The notes under the pieces are model-generated. The model was given only the letters and a program-made list of their open reading frames with translations. It was not told the origin of the DNA and did not search any database. From assembly GCF_000247695.1 (NCBI RefSeq), contig NW_004624781.1, positions 12,280,638-12,344,637 on the forward strand: DNA of 64,000 bases, written 5' to 3'. Position numbers and translations under genes: made by a program. Shown here in pieces: positions 35,381 to 45,761 of the stretch. Position 1 is the first letter of the stretch, and every line of letters begins with the position of its first letter. This stretch comes from Heterocephalus glaber. Taxonomy: Eukaryota; Chordata; Mammalia; Rodentia; Bathyergidae.

Positions 35381-36298
35381 ATCAGGTCATAATGTTAAGT
35401 GAAATAAACCAGGCACAGAAAGACAAACACCACATGGTTCCACTCATATGTGGGATATAAAGAAGCTGAACTCATAGAAGTAGACAGTGGAATAGTGGTT
35501 ATAAAGGCAGAGCTGGGGAGACATTGGTTAACTGGTACAAAGTCATGACCAAATAGGAGAAACACATTCTAGTATTGTTACACAGAAGGATGATTATTAA
35601 AAAATATTGTTAATATTAAAATATTATTTAAAAATACAATATAATTTAAAATATTTTATAAAATAGAAGAGAAGACTTTAAAAGTTATAAAGAAATAATC
35701 AATGTTTGATATGATGGTGTCTTACTTTTCTCATTGCTGAGACAAAATACCCAATGCCCAGAGTTAAAGGAGGAAAGGTTTATTGTAGCTTCATAGTGTA
35801 TAGAGGTTTCAGTTCATAGTTGGCTGGCTCCAAGGCAGGGGAGAATGGCAGAGGGGCATCATAGAGAAGAAACAGTTCATGGTGGGCAGAAGACAGCAAG
35901 CAGAAAAGTGGAAAAGAAGCAACAGCAGCCTCTTATCTCTTCCAGGCTACCTACCCTTTGGGTGGTGCCACCTACATCCAAGGTGGGCCTTACAATTATC
36001 CACACCTAAAACTATGCCAAACCAATCAGTGCACTAATTTAGTAATCACACACCCTTAATTTTAGCATCACACACTTAATCCCAGCATCACACACCCTAG
36101 ATCCAGCCAGCCCTGAAAAGCCCCACCTATGACTGCATGAGGCTTTGGGGGGACATCCAGACACAAGGCATAACAGATGGACAACCTAAATATACTGAGT
36201 TCATCATTATATAATGTGTATACAATGTATAAATGTACCAAAACATCACATTGTACCCTTTAGAAATATACAATTATCAGTCAATTAAAAAATAAGTT
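35381..36298 (+). mobile_element. L1 3' end, sense, 5'-truncated, interrupted by an LTR
   Basis: 35381-35717 carries the end of L1 ORF2 and the start of the 3' UTR: AAGTGAAATAAACCAGGCAC, AGAAAGACAAACACC, CACTCATATGTGGGATATAA and AACTCATAGAAGTAGACAGT. After the inserted LTR (35718-36175) the 3' UTR resumes, with ACCAAAACATCACATTGTAC and AGTCAATTAAAAAATAAGT. An exact 11-bp TSD TAAAAAGTGAG flanks the whole at 35370-35380 and 36299-36309. It has no coding capacity. Confidence 0.88.
35718..36175 (-). mobile_element. Solo LTR, MaLR-like, antisense (family copy 3)
   Basis: A 458-bp LTR inserted in an L1 3' UTR. The plus strand starts TGTCTTACTTTTCTCATTGC and ends GGACATCCAGACACAAGGCA plus TAACA. 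An exact 5-bp TSD GATGG sits at 35713-35717 and 36176-36180. It contains GGAGGAAAGGTTTATTGTAG, GAAGAAACAGTTCATGG and repeated CACACACTTAAT-type units at about 36045-36105. This copy defines both LTR ends of the family. Confidence 0.9.
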
Positions 36299-36309
36299 TA
36301 AAAAGTGAG

Positions 36310-37195
36310 CACTAGCTATAGCTCATATGAAGTTTTGCATTCTGTTTTTCTCACTGCAAATATTTCCTGCTGTTTCTGGAAATTCTTTGAAAAGATGTTT
36401 AATGATGGTACAATGTGAACTCTATGAATGTTCCCTAATTTAATTAACCTTCCATCTACTATTCTTTCATTATATGTGTAATTCAATAAAGGCATAGCAA
36501 TATAGATAAATATACATATCAGCATATACTTATCTATCAGTTTTTGCATCAGGACAATATTATTTTAGTTACTAAAATGTTTAAATATTTTTAAATGCGA
36601 AACCTTTCTTTTTCTCTTAACTCCTATTTTTTTTCTTCATGATGAATATTAGGACAATTTTGTCGTTGTCAGAAAATATTTTATTTTACTTAAAGAAACA
36701 ATTTATTGTTTGGGGGGGTTGGGGTTCTGAAGTGACATTAAAATCTGCTTTGGGGTGAGGTAATATATAACAAGCTTGAAGTTGCTGGGGGCCTTGAGAT
36801 GGTTTGTGACCAGAGTACCAGCCGATGTTCACTTCATAAAATTTAGGTTTTCCAAGTCTCTGGAGATAAATGCAAATATCCCTTTTCATGGCTCAAGAAG
36901 ATTAGTGTGGTTATCAAGACTCCAGTGTCTCACCTTAAAGTGTGTACACACGATATTTATAGGAATGGAGAGAGGTAGTATTATAAACTGAACTGTCCTA
37001 GAAAATCTGAGATCTGTTGTAACTCTCGGTCACACAGCCATGGGAATCGGACATTCTGTTTGGGTTATAAATTCCAATTCCAGTAGTGCTTATTTTCCTT
37101 TTTCTGTATGTTAAAATGTCCAAGGTATAACTTACATAGAGAAAGCCATGTTGGGCTAATTTAAATACCAAGACACACAGGACCTCAGATCCTTG
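36310..37195. other. Unassigned AT-rich stretch
   Basis: No recognised gene or repeat. Confidence 0.4.
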
Positions 37196-37199
37196 CAGT

Positions 37200-37392
37200 A
37201 TAATACGGTGGCAAAACCACGTTAATTGGCATCAGACAACACTGGGTTGGATCCTTATTCTACCTCTTCCCAGCAGGGTGACCTTGGATAACAGCAATAT
37301 ATGTATCTGCCTGGTAGAGTTGTGAAGACTAAATGAGATGCAGTATGCTAAGGACTTAGCACTTAGAACATGCTTAATCCTAGGAGCTCTAT
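37200..37392 (+). mobile_element. MIR SINE remnant, sense
   Basis: Sense MIR order: ATCAGACAACACTGGGTTGG, ATCCTTATTCTACCTCTTCC, AGCAGGGTGACCTTGGATAA, GGTAGAGTTGTGAAGACTAA, ATGAGATGCAGTATGCTAAG and CACTTAGAACATGCTTAA. Confidence 0.82.
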
Positions 37393-39114
37393 TATCCCTC
37401 CTGCCAATACTGTTGCTTCTTCTAATATAATTGTATTGCTTTTGTTGTTGATCAAGACAAAGGTGATTGAGAGCTGTTCCTGAACCCTAACTCTGCTGTT
37501 GTGTGTCTGTATGGGATCTCGGTCATAGTCCGCTCATGTTGCCTATGGTTTTATTCCTCTGAAAGGTAGTCTATCTTTCTATACAAAGAGATCGGTGCCA
37601 ACTATTGGTGCCTAAGAGACAATGTCAGTTCCATCCCCAGAGAAATGCCAAAGGGGGAAAAAGTGAATTCTAGGGATAAAACTATTAAAATTAAAACAGA
37701 AACAAATATCCCTATCCTTCCTAGACTTGCCCACGAAGGCACACTTTCAATGTAGGGCCCGCTGTATGGAGCTGAAGTCCAAGCTCACATTTATGCCTAT
37801 TAAAAGTGGTGTGTCTCATGCTCTCTTCTTGGCATTAAAAGACAATATCTTTTCTCTTAAAAGGAAATTAGGTCTTATTACCATCCTTGCAATACAACCT
37901 TCACAACAGAGGACAGCCTTTTAAAGATTCAGGCTCTAATTTAAATATGACATTATAGAGCTGTCTGGGTATTTGGAAAATTCCTTTAGACATCCCAGAG
38001 TCCCACATATAGGGTCATTAATCAGCAGCTCAATCTTTTATTTATATACTAGCTGGGGAAAAGCAAGAGGAGGACTGAGATCAAAGATGAAGAAGTGTTA
38101 TTAGTAACACAGTGCATCAAAATCATCAGGATTTTAAATGGGAAAGCAAGTGTGGAGGGCAGCATGGCTGAGACCTTAGACTTCCTAAGAAAACACAATT
38201 GCAGGTTTAATTAATGAAAAATAGTTAAAGAGTTTCCTATTTCTAAATCAGAGTAAATCCTAAATGATTACATATGGTAAGGGCTTCATATGCCACTCCA
38301 GGCAGCTGGAAAAGCCAAATGGATCGCTTTCCTGTCTCTGTTCTCTCCCTTCCCATAGCCAGCACTTTTGTTGAAGTCTTAATGATTTCTCATTCCATTG
38401 TGAAAAAGCACCTCAAAACTAGCCTATCTTTATTTTAGCTTTCTCGCATCATTCCTCTTTCCTCCCGCTGCAGGGTATCTTTTAAAACTCAGGGCAACCC
38501 TGTCACCTCTGGTAACATCCTTCTGAGCCTTTGCGTTGCATAAGAGTCATTCGCTTTTCTGCACATATGTTAGACCTCAATGAAAAATGGCAAGAAGGAA
38601 GGCGCCTCATTGGGTGGGCCTGGGGAGGCATCCAGGTAGCAGGAACCATCAGGCTGAGGTGCCCAGTGAGAGCATGTGTGGTCGAGGTGAGGGGCAGAAG
38701 AAGGTCAGGGAGGCGGAAGGTGGCAGCCAGCGGGAAGGACAGTCAGAGTGCAGGTAAAGTCTTATGAGTAGCAGAAGAAAAAGAATTCTGTGTTAAAGCG
38801 CTAATGCTGTTATACCATTGGACACGTTTACCAGCCATACTGTATATACTGTTTTGAGGAGCTCTGTCACAAGCTCCAGTTGTTTTATTTATAGTTTATT
38901 TTCTCTCCATTGATATTAAAGACAGCTAAGACACAGGTATGTTTTATCTAAGAGTGTCTGATTTCTCTCCTTCTGCCTTCTACTTTTTTCTCCTGAAATG
39001 TTAGAAAACAAATCCTACATAATTTATTATCATTAAATTAAAAGACAAGACTATACTGTATCAAGACAGACTATACTGTAAAAAGACCTTAAGAAGACAG
39101 GGACAAAAGTGCTA
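37393..39114. other. Unassigned non-coding stretch
   Basis: No exon or confident repeat. A GC-richer patch at 38590-38760 carries an unrecognised 78-codon frame. A near-tandem pair built on AGACTATACTGTA lies at 39043-39080. Confidence 0.4.
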
Positions 39115-39442
39115 AAGACATCATATTATAGTGATTCATGCATACCGATGTTTATAGTGGCACAATTCATACCAGCTAAATTCTGGATCAGTCTGTGTGC
39201 CCATTAACAGATGAATGGATAAACAAATTGTGATATCTATACATAACTGTATAAAGGATAAATTTGAGACATTTGTAGAAAAATAGATATAATTAGAAAA
39301 TATAATGTTGAGTGAAATACATAAGATACACAGTCTTAAATACCATATAGTAGTTCTCACTTGAGTGAGGCAAAGTACAAACAAAGAATAAAATGGATGG
39401 ATAGAAGGAAATATGAGGATAGAGCTCTTGCAGATGGGAAGA

Positions 39443-40120
39443 TGTCTTAGTTACTTTCCTTATTGCTGAGACAAAATATCCTACACCCACAAGTTAAAGA
39501 ATGAAAGGTTTATTTCAGCTCATAGTTTGTAGAGGTTTTAGTCCAGTGGGCTGGCTCCAATGCAAAGCAGCATGGCTGAGGCACCTTGCAGAGGAGAAAC
39601 CGTTCATGGTGTGGCAGGGCAGGTGGAAGGCAGAGAAGCAGTAGCAGCAGCAGTAAAAGAAGCAAACCTGCCTTTCCCCTTTATCCCAAACAGGCTACAT
39701 ATCTTTTGGGTGGTGCCACCCACACCCAGGGTGGGGCTTCTATCTTCAATAAATCCATTCAACCACACCCAGAACTATGCTCATTCTAATCAGTGGACTA
39801 ATTTAATATCAAACATCCTTAATCCCAGTGTCACACACCTTAGGCTAGTGATGGTAAAGCTTTCAGAGACTTAGTGCCCAAACTACAACTGAAAACGCAG
39901 TTCTTTATCACAAATTACCACCACTGCAATTAAATCTGATGCTCAGCTGCTAGGAAGATGCTAGGTCAACTTGACTCACATGACAACAGAGAGGGTACTG
40001 TGTGTCCATTGCAGCACATGTGTGATAGATTCACCACCACTGCCCCAGACCTAGCCAGCTTTGAAAGGCCCCACCTATGACAGCATAAGGCTTTGGGGGA
40101 CCTAGCTACAAGCCATAACA
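39443..40120 (-). mobile_element. Solo LTR, MaLR-like, antisense (family copy 4)
   Basis: Starts TGTCTTAGTTACTTTCCTTA on the plus strand and ends ACCTAGCTACAAGCCATAAC plus A. Flanked by GAAGA (39438-39442) and GAAGG (40121-40125), an imperfect 5-bp TSD. It is 678 bp because a 197-bp hAT-type element plus its 8-bp TSD sits inside. Without that insert it is about 473 bp, matching copy 3. Confidence 0.9.
39846..40042. mobile_element. hAT-type non-autonomous DNA transposon (MITE) nested in an LTR
   Basis: A 197-bp insert starting TAGTGATGGTAAAGCTTTCA and ending TTCACCACCACTG. The reverse complement of the end, CAGTGGTGGTGAATCT, pairs with the start as an imperfect terminal inverted repeat. Flanks CCTTAGGC (39838-39845) and CCCCAGAC (40043-40050) are a degenerate 8-bp TSD, the size typical of hAT. 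The termini resemble the CAGTGATGGCGAACCT ends of the OposCharlie/hAT group. No transposase is encoded. Confidence 0.75.
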
Positions 40121-40326
40121 GAAGGGGTCGAGGAGACTAAGGGCGAGGGGAGAGGAGGAGGGGAAGGGGAAGCAAGAAGAATTAAGATGTACAAATACCA
40201 AATACCCACTATGCGTGAAAACCATATATGTCATAAACATGAGCTAAGAATAACAACAAGAATGAAAATGAGAAAAGGAGATTTAGAGGTGAAGGGAAAG
40301 AGGTGGGTGAAAAGGGGAAGGGGATT

Positions 40327-40355
40327 TTGATCCCTGGTACCCCCAAAAAAACCCA
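40327..40355 (+). mobile_element. Ultra-short 5'-truncated ID SINE stub (second copy)
   Basis: A short segment, TGATCCCTGGTACC plus CCC, A7 and CCCA, matches only the 3' end of an ID SINE and its tail. The flanks, 40311-40326 and 40356-40371, are near-identical 16-mers (14 of 16 bases) sharing AAGGGGATT, consistent with a TSD. The surrounding L1 3' UTR is purine-rich, so a chance duplicate is less excluded than for the stub at 16210. Confidence 0.6.
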
Positions 40356-40479
40356 GAAGGGAAAGGGGATTAAAAAAGAAACAAGCTGTGTTATATCCAT
40401 GTACCTTCTCCCCAGGATGAATATAAACATCACGTACTGCAAACATGCGCTAACAAAATTTTGAAAAGAGGGGGGAGAG

Positions 40480-41130
40480 ATAAGGACATTTATTTATCTA
40501 TTTTTTTCTTAGAAATATTTTAGATATTTACTGTGCATTTTATGTGTCAGGAGCTGAAGATAGAGTAAAGAACAAATCAGATCCAAAAAAAATCCAATTC
40601 TCTTGAATATTATATCTCAGTAGGAGACAGAAAGAGCTAAATGAAATATGTAGTATTTGAAATGAAGAAAAGTGCTGTGAAAAACTGAAAGTGTACCCTT
40701 TCACAAAGCTGGCCAGAGTCCACTTCAAGGGGTAAATAATCCTGGTGGGCCCATTTTAGGGTGGGAGAGTCCCCAGGACCCAAACCAAGAGAGAGAGATT
40801 TCTCCACAAGATCTCAAGAAACAGAGCTAAGAAGTAGACTCATGGATGACAGGAATAATTGTGCTGGGTAAAAAATCCAAAGACTAAAAAGGCAGAGACA
40901 TGCTGAGAGCAGGGGTCTGGGAAGCAGGATGATTGCTGAAAGGAATTGATCTGTGAGAGCGGATCTGATTCAGAAAGCATGATTCTGGGGACAAGGAGTT
41001 TCATAGTGCAAGCTACAGGGAACTGAAGAGCTGAAGTCTTGCAGGGTTGCAAAATTGATGACCAATGTCTGGATACTTGCTTATTCACCCTCCACTAGGT
41101 ACTTTCTAGGAGTCCTCTTTAGGACACATA
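40480..41130. other. Unassigned non-coding stretch
   Basis: No recognised gene or repeat. Confidence 0.4.
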
Positions 41131-41590
41131 CGAAGTGTGATTACAAAATTCAGTGAAAGTTTACATTTTAAAAAGTTGTTACAGTAAAAGACATATCATC
41201 ATTAATCCCCCAAAATAGTCCTTGCTTCAATCACACTTATCTCATCATTCTTGCTACATTCTGAAGCAGTTCTGGAAGATTTTTTTGTGAAGGTCTTTTC
41301 ATGGCTACTTCCATGTCCTGAATCAATCCAAACGTTTACAGGAATTTCTGTCTATTTGACAGAAATACCAAAACATTGTGGAGTGTCCTCACTCACCATA
41401 TTCACCAGATCTGGCACTGTGTGGCTTCTGACTCTTTCCCGAAGTCAAAATGACCAGGAAAGGTAAATGTTTTGAATCAATTCAGGACATAGAGGCAGCC
41501 ATAACACCAGGACTAAAGACACAAAGAGAATGTCTTTTGCTATGGTAAATTTTTAAAAACTTAAACATTCACCATATTTTATAACCACAT
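41131..41590. mobile_element. Mariner-type DNA transposon relic with inverted arms
   Basis: The plus strand at about 41365-41520 encodes the degraded C-terminal end of a mariner transposase (a Pro-Tyr-Ser-Pro-Asp-Leu-Ala stretch at about 41395-41415, then a Phe-Glu-Ser-Ile-Gln-Asp-Ile stretch at about 41470-41495). The left half, 41134-41340, carries the same region reversed: its reverse complement has GATTGATTCAGGACATGGAA against AATCAATTCAGGACATAGAG on the right. The outer parts also pair, 41132-41175 against 41550-41588. The relic is thus two opposed copies of the transposase 3' end, with no intact frame. Confidence 0.75.
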
Positions 41591-42033
41591 AAAGCATGTG
41601 CCTTATGATCTCACTTACCATGGAAATGATTTTACACCATCTTCTTTTACGTGCATTTGAACGTGGGCTGGGTGCAGGACCTGTCAAGTCTCAGCTTCCC
41701 TCCACTCATCACAGTGGTACCCCACTCCATGACGCTGTTTATGCCAATTTAGAGAAGCTCTCCTATTCTTCAGAAAAGTGGATAAGCCAAACACAGATGC
41801 GGTATCAGCTAAAGTCTCACAGAGGGGAATCTCTGCCTGACATGCAGGGATTTCTAGAGTGTGATTTATGCCTTAGAGTCACCCCAGTGGGAGTAAGGGG
41901 ATACAGTCCTCATATCCCATCTAGTAGTCAGTGTCTGTGAGCAGCCCTAGAAAGCTCTAAATATCATAACAAGTTAGTGTGGACCAAAGCAGGCTGAGGG
42001 TGGTCAATAGTCTCCCCTGTCCCCTGGTCTCTG

Positions 42034-42034
<1 letters not shown>
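41591..42034. other. Unassigned non-coding stretch
   Basis: A 114-codon frame at 41596-41940 is unrecognised. No confident repeat. Confidence 0.4.

Positions 42035-42067
<33 letters not shown>
42035..42067. repeat. (CA)n microsatellite
   Basis: About 16 CA units. Confidence 0.96.
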
Positions 42068-42071
<4 letters not shown>

Positions 42072-42371
42072 CACAGCAAAAAAGAAACAGGTATTCTTGC
42101 CAAATCACCAACATTTTCTGCTACTGAGGGCCTCCTGCTTAATATTTTGTTTTCATGAGTTCCACTGCTAAAACAAACAGTTTAACAAACACTGTAGCTG
42201 GTAGAATAGAATGTGTTTGGGTTTAAATTCTTCCCTTTCATCTACTGTAAGGTGACAAGTCATTGTCTCTGTGCAGAGATCAGATCCATATGCTGGTCCC
42301 AGACAAGGAAAAGAAACTGTGGCTCTCATTCACATGTGGCAAGTAAGAGTGGACCGTATTTAAAAACAAAC

Positions 42372-42505
42372 CATCCATGCACATGCAGTCCCAGCTGCTT
42401 GGGAGGCTGAGGCAGCAGAATCACTTGAGCCTCGGAGTTCAAGCCCAGCCTGGACAACATAGAGAGATGCTAAATCAAAAACAAATAAACAAACAAACAA
42501 AAAAT
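42372..42505 (+). mobile_element. B1-type (7SL-derived) SINE monomer, sense
   Basis: GCAGTCCCAGCTGCTTGGGA, GGCTGAGGCAGCAGAATCAC, TTGAGCCTCGGAGTTCAAGC and CCAGCCTGGACAACATAGAG match the 7SL RNA-derived SINE body. An (AAAC)n tail ends it. There is no ID part, unlike the composite copies elsewhere. Confidence 0.92.
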
Positions 42506-43600
42506 CAGACAAGATGATTCTACATAAACTGAAAAAGGCCCCTCCCTTTTTAAGTGGAAAGGCCTCGAAATGATCACTTCTAATGGCAGTTTTCCCATAT
42601 GGCCCTTCGCTTATCTCTCTACTGAAGCCTGTCTGAAGTAGTTCTTTCTGAAATGAGCAGGCCAGCTTGGTGATGAGGCACCTGAGCGTGAGTATACCTT
42701 AATGTCCCTACTCTATTCTTGTCTTGCTCGTTCTTTCATTCAATAGTGTGCACTGGTAATGGGTGTTCAGACAAAACAGTGATGGTCTGTGAGTGTCCAG
42801 TCATTCAACAAATGCACATGGCTGAGGCCCAGTACACCCACAGCCAGGACTTTGCCCAGCAACTTGTCACTGACATATTTTGCCCAAAAAGACATGTGTG
42901 CCAATCAGTGGCTAATCCAGTCCATTTGGTGTTTGGATTTCATTATCTACAGCACAGTTATTCTAAGAAATATTGAATATCCATTTTATCTACAGATTTC
43001 CTGCTGAAGTATCTCTATGGGGGCCCAAAGATTTAGAAAGCTGACACACCATTCAGATCTTTTCCTAAAAGTGATTAGCAAACTGGATAGTGACTTCAGC
43101 TGAGATTTCTCTCCCTAATAATTTGACGTAAGCATTGTTTTTATTTCAGACTTCCGAGCAAACAGCACCTGATTTTGTAAAGGTGACTGGAAACATCTGG
43201 GGATAATTTCAAAATGAGTTTAAACAGAAAGATAAAATAATTTTGCACACAGACATCAAAGTTTCTAAAAGCAAAGAGAAAGAGGGAGAATGGGACTCAC
43301 ATGTCTTAGAATGACACAGTGCAGCTGTTGCTGACATCTGTAGAGCCAGCTGTTGACACTCAGCTCAGCAATGTCTCTTACTATGCATGGTGACCACTGC
43401 TTGGTCACCTCTGATGAAATAAGGGCACAGTCAGCATTGTGCTCAGTAAGCTCTGAAGCATAGATTTGGGAGCAAAGGAGAAGCAATTTACCTGAAATAC
43501 AAGTCCTTTTTACTTCCTCTCAATTCATCCTGTGGCTGAAGTACAAAGGAATACACGTGGGAGTCCCTGCCCCATTTGCTCTTTCCATCTCCTCGGGCTC
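42506..43600. other. Unassigned non-coding stretch
   Basis: No recognised gene or repeat. Confidence 0.4.
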
Positions 43601-43670
43601 CTTCCTGCCCCTTTCTTCCCCTTTCTGTCCCTTCCTGCCCCTTCCTGCCCCTTCCTGCCCCTTCCTGCCC
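43601..43670. repeat. 10-bp minisatellite, consensus CTTCCTGCCC
   Basis: Seven units end to end: units 1 and 4-7 are CTTCCTGCCC, unit 2 is CTTTCTTCCC and unit 3 is CTTTCTGTCC. Because 10 is not a multiple of 3 the tract stays open in several frames on both strands. This explains the Gly/Arg and Pro/Ser-rich open frames at 43488-43776. Confidence 0.97.
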
Positions 43671-43804
43671 CTCCGTCACTCCGCGCCCTCTGCAGATTCC
43701 ACACCTGGAAACACAGTGAGCATTCCCACACGCCATGACGTTTCCAAGGCGTCTTCCCACGAGTGATCACAGGCAAGCCCCCACAGTTTCTTCATGAGGC
43801 TGCT

Positions 43805-43960
43805 GTGCTGCCGTCCTGTTATGCAGACAAGGAAACTGAGTCCTGGGGTGGCTGTGGCCAGTTTGGTGACTTGCCCTTGGGAGGACTTGGCAGACCTGGG
43901 GTGGGGAACGAAAAGGTTTGACACCTGCATCTAAGGGTCCCCTCTGCTCAAGGGTGTGGC
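43805..43960 (-). mobile_element. Possible MIR remnant, antisense
   Basis: AGACAAGGAAACTGAGTCCT, AGTTTGGTGACTTGCCCTTG and the spacing between them resemble antisense MIR. Diverged. Confidence 0.5.
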
Positions 43961-45178
43961 CTGTCCAAGGCCTGTGGTCTGAGAGTCCAGGCTCTTTTAG
44001 GTACCTCACTCTTTGAGTCTCTGAAAGTGTAAATGACCTGAGCAGGGGAACATGTAGATTTAATTTGTGCTAAGCGGTTGCTGATCACTCAATTCTTCCT
44101 CTGTACAGAGACCCCTAGCACTGCCCAGAAAAAGTCTTGAGCATGAAAGTGGGAGAGCTGGGCAGTGAAGAAGAGTGAGCCTTGAATAGCATAGCTGTTT
44201 TGGGAACACTCTCAGTTGGCAGTTCTGGGACAAAGCCTGCTCTCCAGCACATTTCCACACTGGGAGTTGGGAGAACCAGAATTCAGGACCTGGGCATGAG
44301 GAAGCCTGGGTTCCCTGGCATCTGAGCTTGGCAATCTCCTGGTGGCTATGGGTTGCCAGCTCATTCCACCCGGGCTGCACATGTAGCCAGCCAACGGACT
44401 TGTGTGCCAACCCAGCCCAAGGGTGATTTTGGAGCTGTCTGGTTGTGGAAGCCAGAAGTGACAACCTCATTTACCTGCCTGGTTGCTCTTAGCCCAGCAG
44501 CTGACCATGATGGTACAGGAGTGCAAAGTCAGGCACTTTCAGAGGTGGCGATTCCTGTATTTTCTTGTACTGGTAGAGAAAAGGATCTGGTATTAAGAAA
44601 GCTTGGCAATTAAGGTTTAGATTAGGGTCTCAGCCCTCCTCTGTTCTTCGGTGGGCTGCTTTGTGAGCATGAAGCAATCTGGAATTCCTTGCGTTATGAT
44701 TAAGGCTATGAAGTCTTGGAAAAGGCTGTTTTGGCTACCTGCTTATTTTACACATGGAGATACATATTCTATGTGCTTCCGTTTCCCTTTGATTGAAAGG
44801 GGGTTGCTGACTAATCCAATAAGACTGTATTATGACATTTTCAACGTCACTGCAGAGTACTTCAAGTCCAGTGCTCGCAAGGCATTATAGTGATTCAGAA
44901 TAGAAGAGGCAGAGCTCTAGAAGCATGTCATCTATACACCTCAAAGGGGCATGGTTCTGCCCCTCCTAGCACAGAGGGGTGAGAGGCAGCAGGGAAGGGG
45001 GTAACTCCTTGCACCAGAACCCATAGATACTGTAGAAACTGCTGCATCATTGAGGAGATAATAAGCCTTCCTGCCCTTCTCACCAAGTTAGAGAAAGGCA
45101 AGGATTCCAAAGCAGCCACATCAGTTACCCAACTCATCAGAGCTGGCTGCTTGGGAGAAAGCCAATCACAAAGGTAGG
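43961..45178. other. Unassigned non-coding stretch
   Basis: A 136-codon minus frame at 44060-44470 has no recognisable motif. No confident repeat. Confidence 0.4.
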
Positions 45179-45183
45179 GTGGT

Positions 45184-45690
45184 TGTTATGGCTTATATCT
45201 AGATGTCTCCCCAAAGCCTCATGCACTCATAGGTGGGACTTTTGGGAGATGGTGGGATCATGGGTATGTGATGCTGGGATTAATGGTGTGTGATAACTGG
45301 ATTAGTCCACTGCTTGGTTTAACCTAGTTCTGGGTGTAGACAATGGGAAGGCCCACTTTGAGTCTGGATGGCACCATCTTGAGCCTGGATAGAATAAAAA
45401 GAGAAAGGTATGGAGCCGGGGATTTAGCACAGTGGTTCCAGCGCCTGCCACACAAGGTCCTAAGTTCAATCCCCAGTACAGAAAAAATAAGAGAGAGAAA
45501 GAGATGTTTACTGTTTGCCCTGCCATGGACTGTTTCTCTTCTGCCATGCCCCTCTGTCATACTGCCCTTCCTTGGAACAAGTTGACTATGGACTAAAATC
45601 TTTATAAATTGTGATCCAAAATAAACCCTTCCTCCTTTAACCTGTGGGTGTCAAGTATTTTGTCCCAGCAACGAAAAACTAACTTAGACA
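45184..45690 (+). mobile_element. Solo LTR, MaLR-like, sense (family copy 5)
   Basis: Starts TGTTATGGCTTATATCTAGA, with GTCTCCCCAAAGCCTCATGC next. AATAAA lies at about 45622, and it ends GAAAAACTAACTTAGACA. Flanks GTGGT (45179-45183) and ATGGT (45691-45695) differ at one base. An ID SINE lies inside at about 45412-45490. It reads as the sense counterpart of copies 2-4. Confidence 0.88.
45412..45490 (+). mobile_element. ID SINE, sense, inside the LTR
   Basis: GAGCCGGGGATTTAGCACAG, TGGTTCCAGCGCCTGCC and AAGTTCAATCCCCAGTAC, then an A-rich tail. Flanking AAAAAGAGAAAG-like sequences suggest a TSD. It is missing from the other LTR copies, so it came later. Confidence 0.88.
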
Positions 45691-45761
45691 ATGGTATTAG
45701 ATAGAAAGGGACCATGTTCCTGTGCCAGTAGCCAAGTCTTATTGTCACATAATCTCGCCAT

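Larger units (their letters stand above)
39115..40470 (+). mobile_element. L1 3' end, sense, hosting an LTR
   Basis: 39120-39442 reads as decayed L1 ORF2 3' sequence: ATTAACAGATGAATGGATAA, ACAAATTGTGATATCTATAC and AATGTTGAGTGAAATACATA. The LTR at 39443-40120 splits it. The 3' UTR then continues with a G/A-rich block (40121-40180, GGGCGAGGGGAGAGGAGGAG), like the purine-rich tracts of rodent L1 3' UTRs. Outer ends are approximate. Confidence 0.65.

Noticed and set aside
43488..43776. Gly/Arg-rich repetitive open frames as a repeat protein
   Set aside because: A 10-bp minisatellite keeps several frames open at once; the peptide repeats follow from the DNA repeat.
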